64,000 nucleotides of DNA, from assembly GCA_964609655.1 (NCBI GenBank), contig CAZSUA010000001.1, forward strand, positions 39,377 through 103,376. The letters are read 5' to 3'. This document shows positions 44,330-52,619 of this stretch, one piece after another (position 1 is the first letter of the stretch; the number at the start of each line of letters is the position of its first letter). The stretch is from JBBRRP01 sp964609655. GTDB lineage: Bacteria; Myxococcota_A; Polyangia; Polyangiales; Polyangiaceae. A model generated the notes under the pieces. The model ran no database searches. It was not told the origin of the DNA and saw only the letters and a program-made list of their open reading frames with translations. The translations under genes were made by a program, and so were the position numbers.

Positions 44330-46561
44330 TTACTGCCCCAAAAGATCACGCACCCAAGGCACCTCTTGTGGAGGGGTCGTCATGATCTCTTGGCTCCACT
44401 CGTCGTCCGTCTTTCGTACGAAGTTGGTGGTGATCTGTTCGTGGTAGCTGAACGCCATGCCGGCGTAGGTGCGCGGCCCGTTGCAAGTATCCACCGTGGT
44501 GACCATCAGTCGCGGATAAGCGGTGGCGACATGAAGGACATTGCCGACGGGATTCCCGGCGGCGTCGGCAGGCTGCGTGTGCACATCCGCAATGGTCGGA
44601 TCCAGCACAATTGACGTTGCTGGGTCAAAGAACAGTTTTGAGTACCATCCGTTCGGAACCTCGATCGTAACGCAGACGGCTGATTCCTGTTCCACCACCA
44701 CCGCCTGATTGATGAATGCCATCTGCTCAGCCGTGAAAGCGGTTCCAAGGCGCTGGTTTTCCGCCATGCCGCGCAAAACAGTCGCAGCGTTACGCAGATT
44801 TTCAAAGTAGCTGGCGACACTTGCTGCGAAGTCTGGGCTCACCGTTCGGGCGACGTCTACCAGCGGAGCGCTGTGCTCGGCGTACGTCTGGAGCGCCGCG
44901 AAAAATTCTGGGTACGGTTCCACGTAGGCGTCGGGGAACGCGCAGGCAGGGATGTCTGTGTAGGACTGCTTCGCGTACAGCAGCGTATCGTGCCGAAGCT
45001 CCGCCCAGGACCCAAGCTGAGTGTTCAAGATGCGGCGCCCCCACGCTTCTGTACCGGCGACCTCGGGCATGCCCTTCGTCGTCACTTGGCTCATGTCGGG
45101 CGTCGGCGAGAGGGCTCGGATTGCTTTTAACCACAGGTTGTAAAAGCTTGAGTCCCAGAACGCAGCGTCATGGGAGTCGATGAGCGTGCGCGCTGTATTC
45201 AGAGCGCCAGGGTAGCCTGCGGTGGCGAGCTCCGGTGCCAATAGCGCAACGGCTTGGTCGTTCCCGAGGGCTGCAAACGCGGCGTCGAGCGGGTTCGGCA
45301 TCCAGCGATTCCGAACTCGAGCGTAGACCACCCGACTGAACACGTCCGAATCGACCACGTAGGCCTGGCCAAACAGGGCAAAGCTTCGATTGAGCGGCAG
45401 CGGTTGGTCGATGGCGTTCTCTTGAAAATCGTTGGCGATCTGTTGTTCGCCATAGCCACCTGCGACGATGGCCGCACGGATTTTCGGGTCAGAGGCCGAG
45501 CTTGCCGCCGCCGAACCACCCAGGTCCGTCACCAACTGTGCGACCTCGGGCACGCGCATCGAATCACTCTTGCCCACGAACACGTCAATCGCCTTGGCGA
45601 TGTGATCCCAATTGGCTCGTGTTGAACCTTCCATGAGATCGTTGATTGCCAGCATGGCATCGTAGCTGCGACGCCTAAAAACTTGCTCGCCATTGCGTTG
45701 GGTTTCGAGCAGGCGCAGATCCACTCGACCTAGCCACATCATTGCATGAAAATATTGTTGAAGCTCGGGAGTTGCCGTGTAGTGGCCGCGGGGCTTGAAT
45801 TGGGAAAGATCCGTCAATCGCTCCACGCCGAACAACTCAAAGGAGGTCGAATTCGTTGCTGACTTCACACTCTCGGTGATGGCCGCGATCTTGGCAGCGT
45901 CGGCGCCCGCCACGGGTGCCACCGTCTGGCCGTTCAACAGACCGAGCGCCACCGCAAGGTAAAGGTCCACGTCCTTGGCGGGCGTTGCTGGCAATGTGGT
46001 CGCGGAAAGCTTGGTTCGCATCCCGCCCAACATGGCTGCAAGCTTCGGCACTAATGCACCATCTTCGACTTTCATCAGCACCTGGTCGTACGACCGATGC
46101 AACGCCTCAAGCAGCGGGTCGGCCGAGACGTAGATCGGCAAATGGTTCTGGTAGATGGCCGCATACCCGCGCAAAAAAGTGGGGAACTGCTGGCGCGTTG
46201 AGATCACGAACCCGTGCTCGCCAAGCTTTGCGAGTTCACCGCCGGAAAGTGCCAATGGAGATTGTTGGATGAGGTTGAGGCCGGCAGCTTGCTTTGGGTC
46301 GTAGCTTAACTGCGGGAGATGTTGAACTTTCCGTGCTGCCAAGAGCCCTGGAGCTTCAACAGCCTGTGCCGCTTGAACTTTAAGTTTGAGCGCTTCGTAT
46401 TTCTCGACGGACTTGGGAGAAAGAGCTGGTGAAAGCGAGGGCTGCACGGGGGCGGACCCGGGCGGTCCCGAATGATTGGACGGCCCTGGAGCCTGGGACG
46501 GGCTACAACACGCTAAAAGCACTGCACCGAGTAAGGCGGTCGAGCGAAAACGAGAAACCAT
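44330..46561 (-). CDS. DUF3160 lipoprotein
   Basis: The 743-residue protein has a lipoprotein signal (LLGAVLLACCSPS, Cys18 or 19) and a Pro/Ser-rich linker to about residue 50. The rest matches the DUF3160 family: GFVISTRQQFPTFLRGYAAI, NHLPIYVSADPLLEALHRSY, YDAMLAINDLMEGSTRANWD, WAELRHDTLLYAKQSY and the C-terminal HVATAYPRLMVTTVDTCNG. DUF3160 proteins are common in Myxococcota, Chloroflexota and Planctomycetota and have no known activity; the stretch EALHRSYDQ and the WAELRHD motif could bind metal. It is the likely first gene of a minus-strand run with the TPR and protease genes. Confidence 0.88.
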   Translation of the reverse strand: MVSRFRSTALLGAVLLACCSPSQAPGPSNHSGPPGSAPVQPSLSPALSPKSVEKYEALKLKVQAAQAVEAPGLLAARKVQHLPQLSYDPKQAAGLNLIQQSPLALSGGELAKLGEHGFVISTRQQFPTFLRGYAAIYQNHLPIYVSADPLLEALHRSYDQVLMKVEDGALVPKLAAMLGGMRTKLSATTLPATPAKDVDLYLAVALGLLNGQTVAPVAGADAAKIAAITESVKSATNSTSFELFGVERLTDLSQFKPRGHYTATPELQQYFHAMMWLGRVDLRLLETQRNGEQVFRRRSYDAMLAINDLMEGSTRANWDHIAKAIDVFVGKSDSMRVPEVAQLVTDLGGSAAASSASDPKIRAAIVAGGYGEQQIANDFQENAIDQPLPLNRSFALFGQAYVVDSDVFSRVVYARVRNRWMPNPLDAAFAALGNDQAVALLAPELATAGYPGALNTARTLIDSHDAAFWDSSFYNLWLKAIRALSPTPDMSQVTTKGMPEVAGTEAWGRRILNTQLGSWAELRHDTLLYAKQSYTDIPACAFPDAYVEPYPEFFAALQTYAEHSAPLVDVARTVSPDFAASVASYFENLRNAATVLRGMAENQRLGTAFTAEQMAFINQAVVVEQESAVCVTIEVPNGWYSKLFFDPATSIVLDPTIADVHTQPADAAGNPVGNVLHVATAYPRLMVTTVDTCNGPRTYAGMAFSYHEQITTNFVRKTDDEWSQEIMTTPPQEVPWVRDLLGQ

Positions 46562-46713
46562 AGCGAACGCGAAAGCACGGAATGTGCCATTGGAGATCCC
46601 AGGCGTAATTCAATTTTTGTAGTGCAAATCAGCTGGGTCAGGATGACTCCGCAACAGGGGGAAAAGCCCAAGCCGGATCCAGATGGCTGAAACGTGTGCC
46701 AAGTGTGCCAAAG

Positions 46714-46729
46714 CGGGGTGTTACCCCCG
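46714..46729 (-). terminator. GC-rich hairpin after the 46740 gene
   Basis: CGGGG and CCCCG form a 5-bp stem with a 6-nt loop, about 11 bases past the stop codon on the minus strand and followed by CTTT. It is weak, and offered because of position. Confidence 0.3.
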
Positions 46730-46739
46730 AGCGGCCTGC

Positions 46740-47468
46740 TTAATGGAACGGCGTGAGCTCAACGGAGCGCAGGAGCACGCTTCCTTTGTGTACCCTGAAC
46801 TCCAAGGACACCCAGTCGACCCCAGGGGGAATCACGATTCCCGTCAGGTGGCCTGCTTCGCCCGTCGAGACCTGCCAAGTTTGATGCGCCCCTGGCTCCA
46901 GGGGATTATAGACCTCAATTTCGGCCGTTTCCCGGAACCCCGGAATAGGGGACGGCTCCAGCTCAACAACAAAATCGAACAGAATGGGCTGCCCGGCCTT
47001 CGCAGGCTTCACGCGAGCACGGATTAGCTGCGTCCTGACGCGCTCGCACAAGGGCGTGGGCAACCCCAAGCCCGGCAAACCGATGCCTGGAAGGGGCCTC
47101 TTGAATTGGGAGGGCGCCATGAGATCTTCAACGGGATCCACACGGTGGGCGCAGGTGGCGGTGAGGTCCGCGCGACCGGCCTCGTAGGGATGGCGCGCGC
47201 TTAGCTTAACGGGAGCTTCGAGGCCCTGCGGCGTTGTGATCTTTAGGCGGGCAGCCAGCTCTTGAGCCACGGCCAGCTTGGCAGCCGAGCCTAGAGGAGC
47301 CTTCCCCTTCAGCGCAGGAGAAAGCTTCAGCGCAGGTGCTGTCGGCGACGGGCTCTTGGCGGGCGCCACCTTGGGGCTCGCCACTGCGGCCGGGGTCGGC
47401 GCCGCGCTGGCGGTTAGGCTGAAACTGGCGGCTGCAAGGAGGGCGAAGCTTGATAGAGAATGTTTCAT
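46740..47468 (-). CDS. Secreted protein of unknown function
   Basis: I do not recognise this 242-residue protein. It has a clear Sec signal peptide (LSSFALLAAASFSLTASAA, cleavage near 22-23), an Ala/Pro/Lys/Ser-rich linker (23-60) and a globular part (60-242) with two cysteines (ATCAHRVD and TPLCERV) that may pair. The last 100 residues look like a beta-sandwich (PILFDFVVELEPSPIPGF, AEIEVYNPLEPGAHQTWQVS, DWVSLEFRVHKGSVLLRSV). It stands alone, with DUF3160 downstream and a regulator-like fragment upstream. It is probably a periplasmic or secreted binding module. Confidence 0.75.
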   Translation of the reverse strand: MKHSLSSFALLAAASFSLTASAAPTPAAVASPKVAPAKSPSPTAPALKLSPALKGKAPLGSAAKLAVAQELAARLKITTPQGLEAPVKLSARHPYEAGRADLTATCAHRVDPVEDLMAPSQFKRPLPGIGLPGLGLPTPLCERVRTQLIRARVKPAKAGQPILFDFVVELEPSPIPGFRETAEIEVYNPLEPGAHQTWQVSTGEAGHLTGIVIPPGVDWVSLEFRVHKGSVLLRSVELTPFH

Positions 47469-47615
47469 AATTTACCTGCGGTGGCTGACGGACCTGTGGG
47501 CTTACGATATACGCCTCAGTTTCTCCCCCATTGCGCTTTGAGGCAAGAACTGGCCGTGGACGGTGGCGAATCACTCACGCTGAGCGTCAAAACAGGCGAT
47601 CGGCCCAAAGCCCAC

Positions 47616-47924
47616 TTAAGGTGCTCCTCCAATATTGAAGTCGCTCGCTTCGGCGTCGATAAGCGAGATAGGCGCCTTCCCGGGTTCAGTCGTCGATTCA
47701 AAGATGCGCTGCATCTTTTGTTGGTAGGATCTCAACGCCATCCCAAACATGTCCGCGATCACCTTTTGGCTCGCCTGTTGTCGCTCGAGCTCGCTCGCGA
47801 GATCGAGAAACACTTGGTTGGCAATCTGGGACAGCGGCGCTCTCACCCCGGAAGAGGTCGAAAGCTGCGCGACCAGAACCATTGTCTGACGAACGACGGC
47901 ATCAACTAGAAAGCGAATGTCCAT
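47616..47924 (-). CDS. Short regulator-like protein, probably truncated
   Basis: The 102-residue product (MDIRFLVDAVVRQTMVLVAQ, then LSQIANQVFLDLASELERQ and IADMFGMALRSYQQKMQRI) resembles the N-terminal domain of a large family found in polyangial myxobacteria, in which a helix-turn-helix-like N-terminus is followed by about 200 further residues. I recall that family only from its sequence style and give no function. Homology stops at IFESTTEPG, after which the frame reads through an unrelated tail to a stop at 47616. It may be a decayed gene. The second palindrome (48113-48138) lies about 190 bp upstream. The flanking gap 47469-47615 shows nothing. Confidence 0.5.
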   Translation of the reverse strand: MDIRFLVDAVVRQTMVLVAQLSTSSGVRAPLSQIANQVFLDLASELERQQASQKVIADMFGMALRSYQQKMQRIFESTTEPGKAPISLIDAEASDFNIGGAP

Positions 47925-48262
47925 GGCTGCGGGGCACTATGAGCGGCGCTCCAAACTGACGCTAAACGTGAAAATCCACGCCACCCCCAAAACGGACGGG
48001 AAGATCGGGAGCTGGCCATCTAGCCGACGGCGATCTGACGAAGCCCGCGCAGCACAGCGATGGCTCAAGTGCTTCCAACCTTATCCGCGGCCGCTATCTC
48101 AAAGTCGAATACAAGGTAGTAAGCATGCTTACTACCTTCCAAGGAACGAAAGGGGCAGTTCCCCTGGGCACGGCTGCAGCGCGGCCCGATCACTTACCGA
48201 TCAAACCGAAGGCTTGCTGCTGGATCGCGGTCAGGAGTGCTCCGACGTGGGCAAGAGGCGCC
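47925..48262. other. Intergenic region holding palindrome copy 2
   Basis: No convincing gene is present in these 338 bp. A frame open across it on the plus strand is the shadow of non-coding sequence and the exporter gene. The only feature is the palindrome at 48113-48138. Confidence 0.6.
48113..48138. repeat. 26-bp perfect palindrome (copy 2)
   Basis: Each arm reads AAGGTAGTAAGCA and the arms are exact reverse complements. Compared with copy 1 at 8826-8853, one base of each arm differs (G for A) and two central bases are absent. It lies 125 nt past the EamA stop and about 190 nt upstream of the regulator-like gene. Confidence 0.7.
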
Positions 48263-49126
48263 TCAGCGCTTGTAGCTCGCAAGCCCAAGTCCGCCCAGCA
48301 CCAATCCCGTGCCGAGCAGTGTTCGTGGGCCGAGTGGCTCTCCGCCGAAAATGGCTCCCATCAGGAGCGCGACCACAGGGATCACGAAGCTTACCAACGC
48401 CATGCGATAGGCCGGCACAAAGCGCAGCAGCCACATGTACGCGCCAAACGTGATAACCGTACCAAAAATCGCCAAATAAAGCACACTGAGCAGTGCGGGC
48501 ACGGTCCAGATAACCTGAAAGGGCGATTCCACGATCAGGGCCGTGGCTGCGAGCACCACGGCTCCGATCAGCATGGAATCCCGATTCAAGATGAGCGAGC
48601 TGGCGCCCGTGGCGAACTTCTTGATGAGCAGCGTGGACACGCTCACTGACAGTGGCGCCAGCAGCACCAGCAACCCCACCAGCACGGCTCGGCCATGAAT
48701 CGTAGCGATATCCGTGGCGAACAGCGTGGCGACCCCACCAAACGAAATTAAAATCCCGAACCACTTCAGCTGTGAGATGGATTCTGTGCGGCTCACGAAG
48801 TGTCCGCCGAGCGCGACAAAGATCGGATACACCGCCCACAGCACTGCCACCAGGCCCGAGGGGATCACCGTTTCGCCGACATAGACAATCCCAAAGTTGA
48901 ACGCGAATTGGAATAGCCCGTGCGTGAGGATAACCAATAGCGGTGGCCTGCCGCCACCTTCGCGCTTGGCCCAGACATGGGCCACCAGCGTCATGCACAA
49001 GCCGGCTAAGACAAAGCGTGCCGCAGCCCCAGTAAACGGTGGCACATCGCGCAGCCCCAGCTTGATCGCGAGCCACGTACTCCCCCAGACCAGGCACAAC
49101 ATTAAAAGCAACAGATTCGTGAGCAT
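48263..49126 (-). CDS. EamA/DMT-family transporter
   Basis: I start at the ATG at 49126 (MLTNLLLLMLCLVWGSTWLA), giving 287 residues and ten predicted helices, the normal size. A TTG at 49219 would add a polar 31-residue head and leave only 4 bp to the divergent methyltransferase. The two EamA repeats are visible (SGLVAVLWAVYPIFVALGGH, and the second ending MALVSFVIPVVALLMGAIFG). Family members export metabolites such as amino acids; the substrate is unknown. The long overlapping minus-strand frame in another phase is not real. Confidence 0.9.
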   Translation of the reverse strand: MLTNLLLLMLCLVWGSTWLAIKLGLRDVPPFTGAAARFVLAGLCMTLVAHVWAKREGGGRPPLLVILTHGLFQFAFNFGIVYVGETVIPSGLVAVLWAVYPIFVALGGHFVSRTESISQLKWFGILISFGGVATLFATDIATIHGRAVLVGLLVLLAPLSVSVSTLLIKKFATGASSLILNRDSMLIGAVVLAATALIVESPFQVIWTVPALLSVLYLAIFGTVITFGAYMWLLRFVPAYRMALVSFVIPVVALLMGAIFGGEPLGPRTLLGTGLVLGGLGLASYKR

Positions 49127-49223
49127 GGCGCTCGGCGGGCGCACCACCGGCGGAGGGCTTGCCTCTTCCGAGCCATTCTGCTTGAGATGTTGGGATGCTG
49201 GCTGTTTGGGTTGGGTCAAAGTG

Positions 49224-49856
49224 ATGGCGCGCGATCTTCCGTTGAGCGGAGATCTTACCGTAGCGACGACCCAGACGGTTGCCCACTACGATCGTTCCGC
49301 CGAGTCCTTTTGGCGCGGAACCAAAGATCACGATGTGAGTCAGAATGTGGCTGCGCTGCTCGGCAGCATCGAATCGGCGCCGCCTTTCACACTGCTCGAT
49401 TTCGGTTGCGGCCCGGGGCGCGACCTCGCGACGTTTACGGCTCTTGGCCATCGCGCGATGGGGCTGGACGGCGCGGAGAATTTCGTGCGCATGGCACGTG
49501 AGCACTCGGGGTGTGAGGTGTTCCAGCAAGACTTTTTGAAGCTGGAGTTACCGAACGCTACGTTCGATGGTATCTTCGCCAATGCGGTGCTGTTTCATGT
49601 TCCTAGAGTTGAGTTGCCGCGCGTGGTGGGTGAGCTCTGGCTCAGCCTGAAGCCTGGCGGCGTCTTATTCGCGTCCAATCCGCATGGCCCCGATGTTGAG
49701 GAATGGCACCGCGAACGCTACGGCTGCTATCTGTGTTGGGAAACCTGGAGCGAAATCCTAACTCAGGCACGATTTAAGCCAATTTCGCACTACTATCGCC
49801 CGAGTGGTAGGCCGCGTGCGGAGCAGCCCTGGTTGGCGAGTGTTTGGCGAAAATAG
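49224..49856 (+). CDS. Class I SAM-dependent methyltransferase
   Basis: The ATG at 49224 gives 210 residues. The Rossmann motif I is LLDFGCGPGRDLATF near residue 60, then an acidic motif II region (GLDGAENFVRMA), motif post-II (VFQQDFLKLELPNATFDGIF) and LKPGGVLFASNPHG. It is a UbiE/Methyltransf_11-like enzyme; the substrate is unknown. It is divergent from the EamA gene and only 39 nt upstream of the bicupin gene, so the two could form a small transcription unit. Confidence 0.88.
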   Translation: MARDLPLSGDLTVATTQTVAHYDRSAESFWRGTKDHDVSQNVAALLGSIESAPPFTLLDFGCGPGRDLATFTALGHRAMGLDGAENFVRMAREHSGCEVFQQDFLKLELPNATFDGIFANAVLFHVPRVELPRVVGELWLSLKPGGVLFASNPHGPDVEEWHRERYGCYLCWETWSEILTQARFKPISHYYRPSGRPRAEQPWLASVWRK

Positions 49857-49895
49857 CTTGCCTAGTAGAGATTCTGCATTAGGAGTTCTACGTCA

Positions 49896-50879
49896 ATGTC
49901 CTCCCCCTCAAGTGCACTTTCACCGTCCGAAGAGCTCGCGGTAGCTGAACACAGCATGCAAGCAGATGCGCTGTATTTTGAGTACAGCCAGGCAGCGGAT
50001 CCGATCGGTGCCGGTGTTACGTCGGCGGTGCCGTATGCCGAGTTCCCCGCGAGCCTCCACGAATCCGGCCCTTCGAGAGTGGTGCCTCTCGACTTGAGCG
50101 AATCGCTTGGCTGCCAAGGGCCAGCTACGAGCCCTGGCCTATGTGCGAGCTTTGTGCGGCTAGAGGCCAACGAGTCGCTCTGCTTGCAACCGAATGCGTC
50201 GTCGCAGGTTTACTATGTGATGCGCGGGCAAGGTGTCACTCGGTTTTCAGGCGGCGAAATAGCTTGGGGCAAGGGGGACATTTTCTGTCTACCCGCAGGC
50301 GGAGAAGCTGTGCATGAAGCGAGCACTGACGCCGCGCTTTATTGGGTGCACGATGCCCCACTCCTCAGCTACCTGGGTGCCCGTGTGGACGCGCCCACAT
50401 TTCGCCCAACGCTTTACCCCTCGGCTCGCTTGCAAGCTGAGTTGGCGAAAGCGGAAGGCGATCCTGCGGCGCGCGATCGCAGCCGTCTGAGCGTGCTCTT
50501 GGCCAATCGTGCCTGCCCGGCAACACGCACGGCGACCCCCACGCTGTGGGCGATGTTCGGAGTGTTGCCAGTCGGTGATGTTCAAATGCCCCACCGACAC
50601 CAATCGGTGGCCCTTGATTTGATCATCGACTGTAAGCCTGGCTGCTATACGCTTGTCGGAAGAAAGCTTGGACCGAACGACGAAATTCTGGAGGCCAAGC
50701 GCGTTGATTGGCAGCCAAATTCAGCGTTTGTGACCCCGCCCGGCTATTGGCATGCGCATTACAATGAGTCCGGGGAGCGCGCTTTCCTGCTGCCGATTCA
50801 GGATGCAGGCTTGCAGACATTCCTCAGGAGTCTGGATATTCGGTTCACGAAGGCGAACGCGCCCCATTGGTCAGCCTAA
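49896..50879 (+). CDS. Bicupin protein, gentisate-dioxygenase-like
   Basis: The 327-residue protein starts at an ATG with AGGAG 11-15 bases upstream. Two cupin barrels are visible: the first around SSQVYYVMRGQGVTRFSGGE and GDIFCLPAGGEAVHEAS (residues 105-150), the second around MPHRHQSVALDLIIDCKPG and FVTPPGYWHAHYNESGE (230-290). The His residues of PHRHQS and the later WHAHYN are possible metal ligands. Overall it resembles gentisate 1,2-dioxygenase-like bicupins but a ring-cleaving role cannot be claimed. Its stop is one base from the convergent methyltransferase stop. Confidence 0.82.
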   Translation: MSSPSSALSPSEELAVAEHSMQADALYFEYSQAADPIGAGVTSAVPYAEFPASLHESGPSRVVPLDLSESLGCQGPATSPGLCASFVRLEANESLCLQPNASSQVYYVMRGQGVTRFSGGEIAWGKGDIFCLPAGGEAVHEASTDAALYWVHDAPLLSYLGARVDAPTFRPTLYPSARLQAELAKAEGDPAARDRSRLSVLLANRACPATRTATPTLWAMFGVLPVGDVQMPHRHQSVALDLIIDCKPGCYTLVGRKLGPNDEILEAKRVDWQPNSAFVTPPGYWHAHYNESGERAFLLPIQDAGLQTFLRSLDIRFTKANAPHWSA

Positions 50880-50880
50880 G

Positions 50881-51498
50881 CTAGGTGTTAATCGGAGAGC
50901 GTGGATCGCTCAACACCATCGTATAATGCACGGAGGGGACCCACATCTTTTCGTTCACGGAGCCCTGAATCTTGCCGAACCAAGGCTTGGCTAGGGCCTC
51001 AAATGCTTCGGGCGTGCGCACGAACTCACCGCGATCTTTGACGGCCAGCAGGTGCTCAAAGTAGCTCTGTTTAGGGTGCACCGTGGTATCTAGGGACACG
51101 ATTCGGCCCCCTGGAGCCAACACTCCGCTCAGCAATCCGAGCAAATGATCGCAGGCGGCATCATCGATGTGATGCAAGAGGCCCATCAACAAGATCCCGT
51201 CGAATTTTCCGTGGCGGCCCGCTTGCTCGTCCAAAAAAGGCTCGCAAAAGAACTTCGCGCGATGACCAAAGCGCGCCCGCGCATGCTCAATGTAGCGTTC
51301 GTCGGTATCAAAGCCGAGGTAGTCAACAACCGGCAGATCCGCGACGTAATAAGCTGGGCCACACCCGATATCCAGGATCCGCTCGCCTGCCTTGGGTGCC
51401 AGCGTCCGCACGCAGAGATCGCGCATGTGGGTGCCCCCCACAATGCGCTGAAACGACACGTAGACCAGCGGTGATTTGAGGATTGAGGTGAATGCCAT
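50881..51498 (-). CDS. Class I SAM-dependent methyltransferase
   Basis: The 205-residue protein has motif I ILDIGCGPAYYVADLP near residue 42, motif II DYLGFDTDERYIEHAR, motif IV FDGILLMGLLHHIDD and LAPGGRIVSLDTTVHP. It resembles Methyltransf_11/25-type enzymes acting on small molecules or lipids. It is 28 nt downstream of the glycosyltransferase gene on the same strand, so it may modify a glycolipid made there (inference). The conserved fold is complete. Confidence 0.88.
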   Translation of the reverse strand: MAFTSILKSPLVYVSFQRIVGGTHMRDLCVRTLAPKAGERILDIGCGPAYYVADLPVVDYLGFDTDERYIEHARARFGHRAKFFCEPFLDEQAGRHGKFDGILLMGLLHHIDDAACDHLLGLLSGVLAPGGRIVSLDTTVHPKQSYFEHLLAVKDRGEFVRTPEAFEALAKPWFGKIQGSVNEKMWVPSVHYTMVLSDPRSPINT

Positions 51499-51525
51499 GC
51501 TTCGCTCCGGGGGCGGTGGGGGCTC

Positions 51526-52536
51526 TTAGCGTCCGTCGTCTTTTTGAGCAAGCTCGGTTTCGCTTGGGGCTTCGGCGCGCAGGGCCGACGAGGGCAACGG
51601 GCTCAGATTGAGGAGCTCGCCAACCGTGTACAGCGGCCGCCGCTTCACTTCTTCGTAGATGCGGCCTACGTATTCGCCAAGAATTCCTGTCATCAAGAGC
51701 TGTGCAGAAAATCCGAGCGAGACAAACAGCATGATCGTCGTCCAGCCGGTGACCACAAAGCGCCCGGAAAGGCGCTCAATCAGCGCCCAGAGCCCGATTG
51801 CCACCGCTCCCAACCCGGAGAGCAGGCCGAGCCAAGTGGCCATACGGAGCGGGATAATCGAAAAGGAAGTGATGCCATCCATGGCAAAGCGCAGCATCTT
51901 GCTGACCGGATACTTCGTCTCGCCGGCAAAGCGCCCGGGACGATCATACAGCACTTTCGTCTGTCGGAAGCCAACCCATGCCACCATGCCTCGAATGAAG
52001 CGGTGCCGTTCGCGCAGGGCTCGCATGGTGAGAATCACGGGGCGCGCCATCAAACGAAAATCGCCAGCATCTACCGGGATCTCAAAGCCAATCATTGAGC
52101 GCAACAGTCGGTAGAAGACGGCCGCCGTCAGCTTCTTCAAGAAGCTTTCACCATGTCGCTTCTCGCGCACACCGAACACGACATCATAGCCCTCGCGCCA
52201 TCGCTCCAGCATCTGCTGCACAACTTCCGGTGGATCCTGGAGATCGGCGTCCATGACCACCACCGCCTCGCCTTCGGCGTAGTCCATCCCTGCGGTGATC
52301 GCGATCTGATGCCCAAAGTTGCGAGCGAAGGAGATCACTCGATACCGGTTCTCACTAGCGGCGAGTGCTTTCAGGAGTTCCGGTGAACGATCGCGCGAGC
52401 CATCGTTGATGAAGATCACTTCCCACGTCTCATTCAAGACACCCAGAAAGGCGCGAAGGCGACGATCCAATTCGGGGATGGTTTCTTCTTCGTTGAAGAT
52501 AGGGATCACGAGGGAAAGTGTGGGGCGCGCAGCCAT
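51526..52536 (-). CDS. GtrB/ArnC-like polyprenyl-phosphate glycosyltransferase, GT2
   Basis: The ATG at 52536 (MAARPTLSLVIPIFNEEETI) gives 336 residues; the longer frame overlaps the divergent gene. The GT-A core has FINDGSRDRSPELLKAL, NFGHQIAITAGMDYAEGEAV and the DxD-containing VVMDADLQDPPEVVQQML, followed by a conserved GDFRLMARPVILTMRAL. Two C-terminal membrane helices (about 220-245 and 265-290) anchor it, as in bactoprenol glucosyltransferase GtrB. It makes a polyprenyl-phosphate sugar for surface glycosylation. The neighbouring DUF2079 protein may use that donor. Confidence 0.92.
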   Translation of the reverse strand: MAARPTLSLVIPIFNEEETIPELDRRLRAFLGVLNETWEVIFINDGSRDRSPELLKALAASENRYRVISFARNFGHQIAITAGMDYAEGEAVVVMDADLQDPPEVVQQMLERWREGYDVVFGVREKRHGESFLKKLTAAVFYRLLRSMIGFEIPVDAGDFRLMARPVILTMRALRERHRFIRGMVAWVGFRQTKVLYDRPGRFAGETKYPVSKMLRFAMDGITSFSIIPLRMATWLGLLSGLGAVAIGLWALIERLSGRFVVTGWTTIMLFVSLGFSAQLLMTGILGEYVGRIYEEVKRRPLYTVGELLNLSPLPSSALRAEAPSETELAQKDDGR

Positions 52537-52619
52537 GGCTCGCTTATACAGGCCTTTGTCCCAAGCACCGAGCCTCTGCCGGTTGCTTTGGAAAGCTTCG
52601 TGGGTACTCTTCAGCCCCG

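Noticed and set aside
48897..49223. N-terminal extension of the methyltransferase frame
   Set aside because: It is antisense to EamA and not similar to methyltransferases; the ATG at 49224 is used instead.
48231..49529. Long minus-strand open frame (432 codons) overlapping the EamA and methyltransferase genes
   Set aside because: It runs in another phase over a clear membrane transporter and opposite a clear methyltransferase; its composition is Arg/His-rich shadow sequence with no domain.
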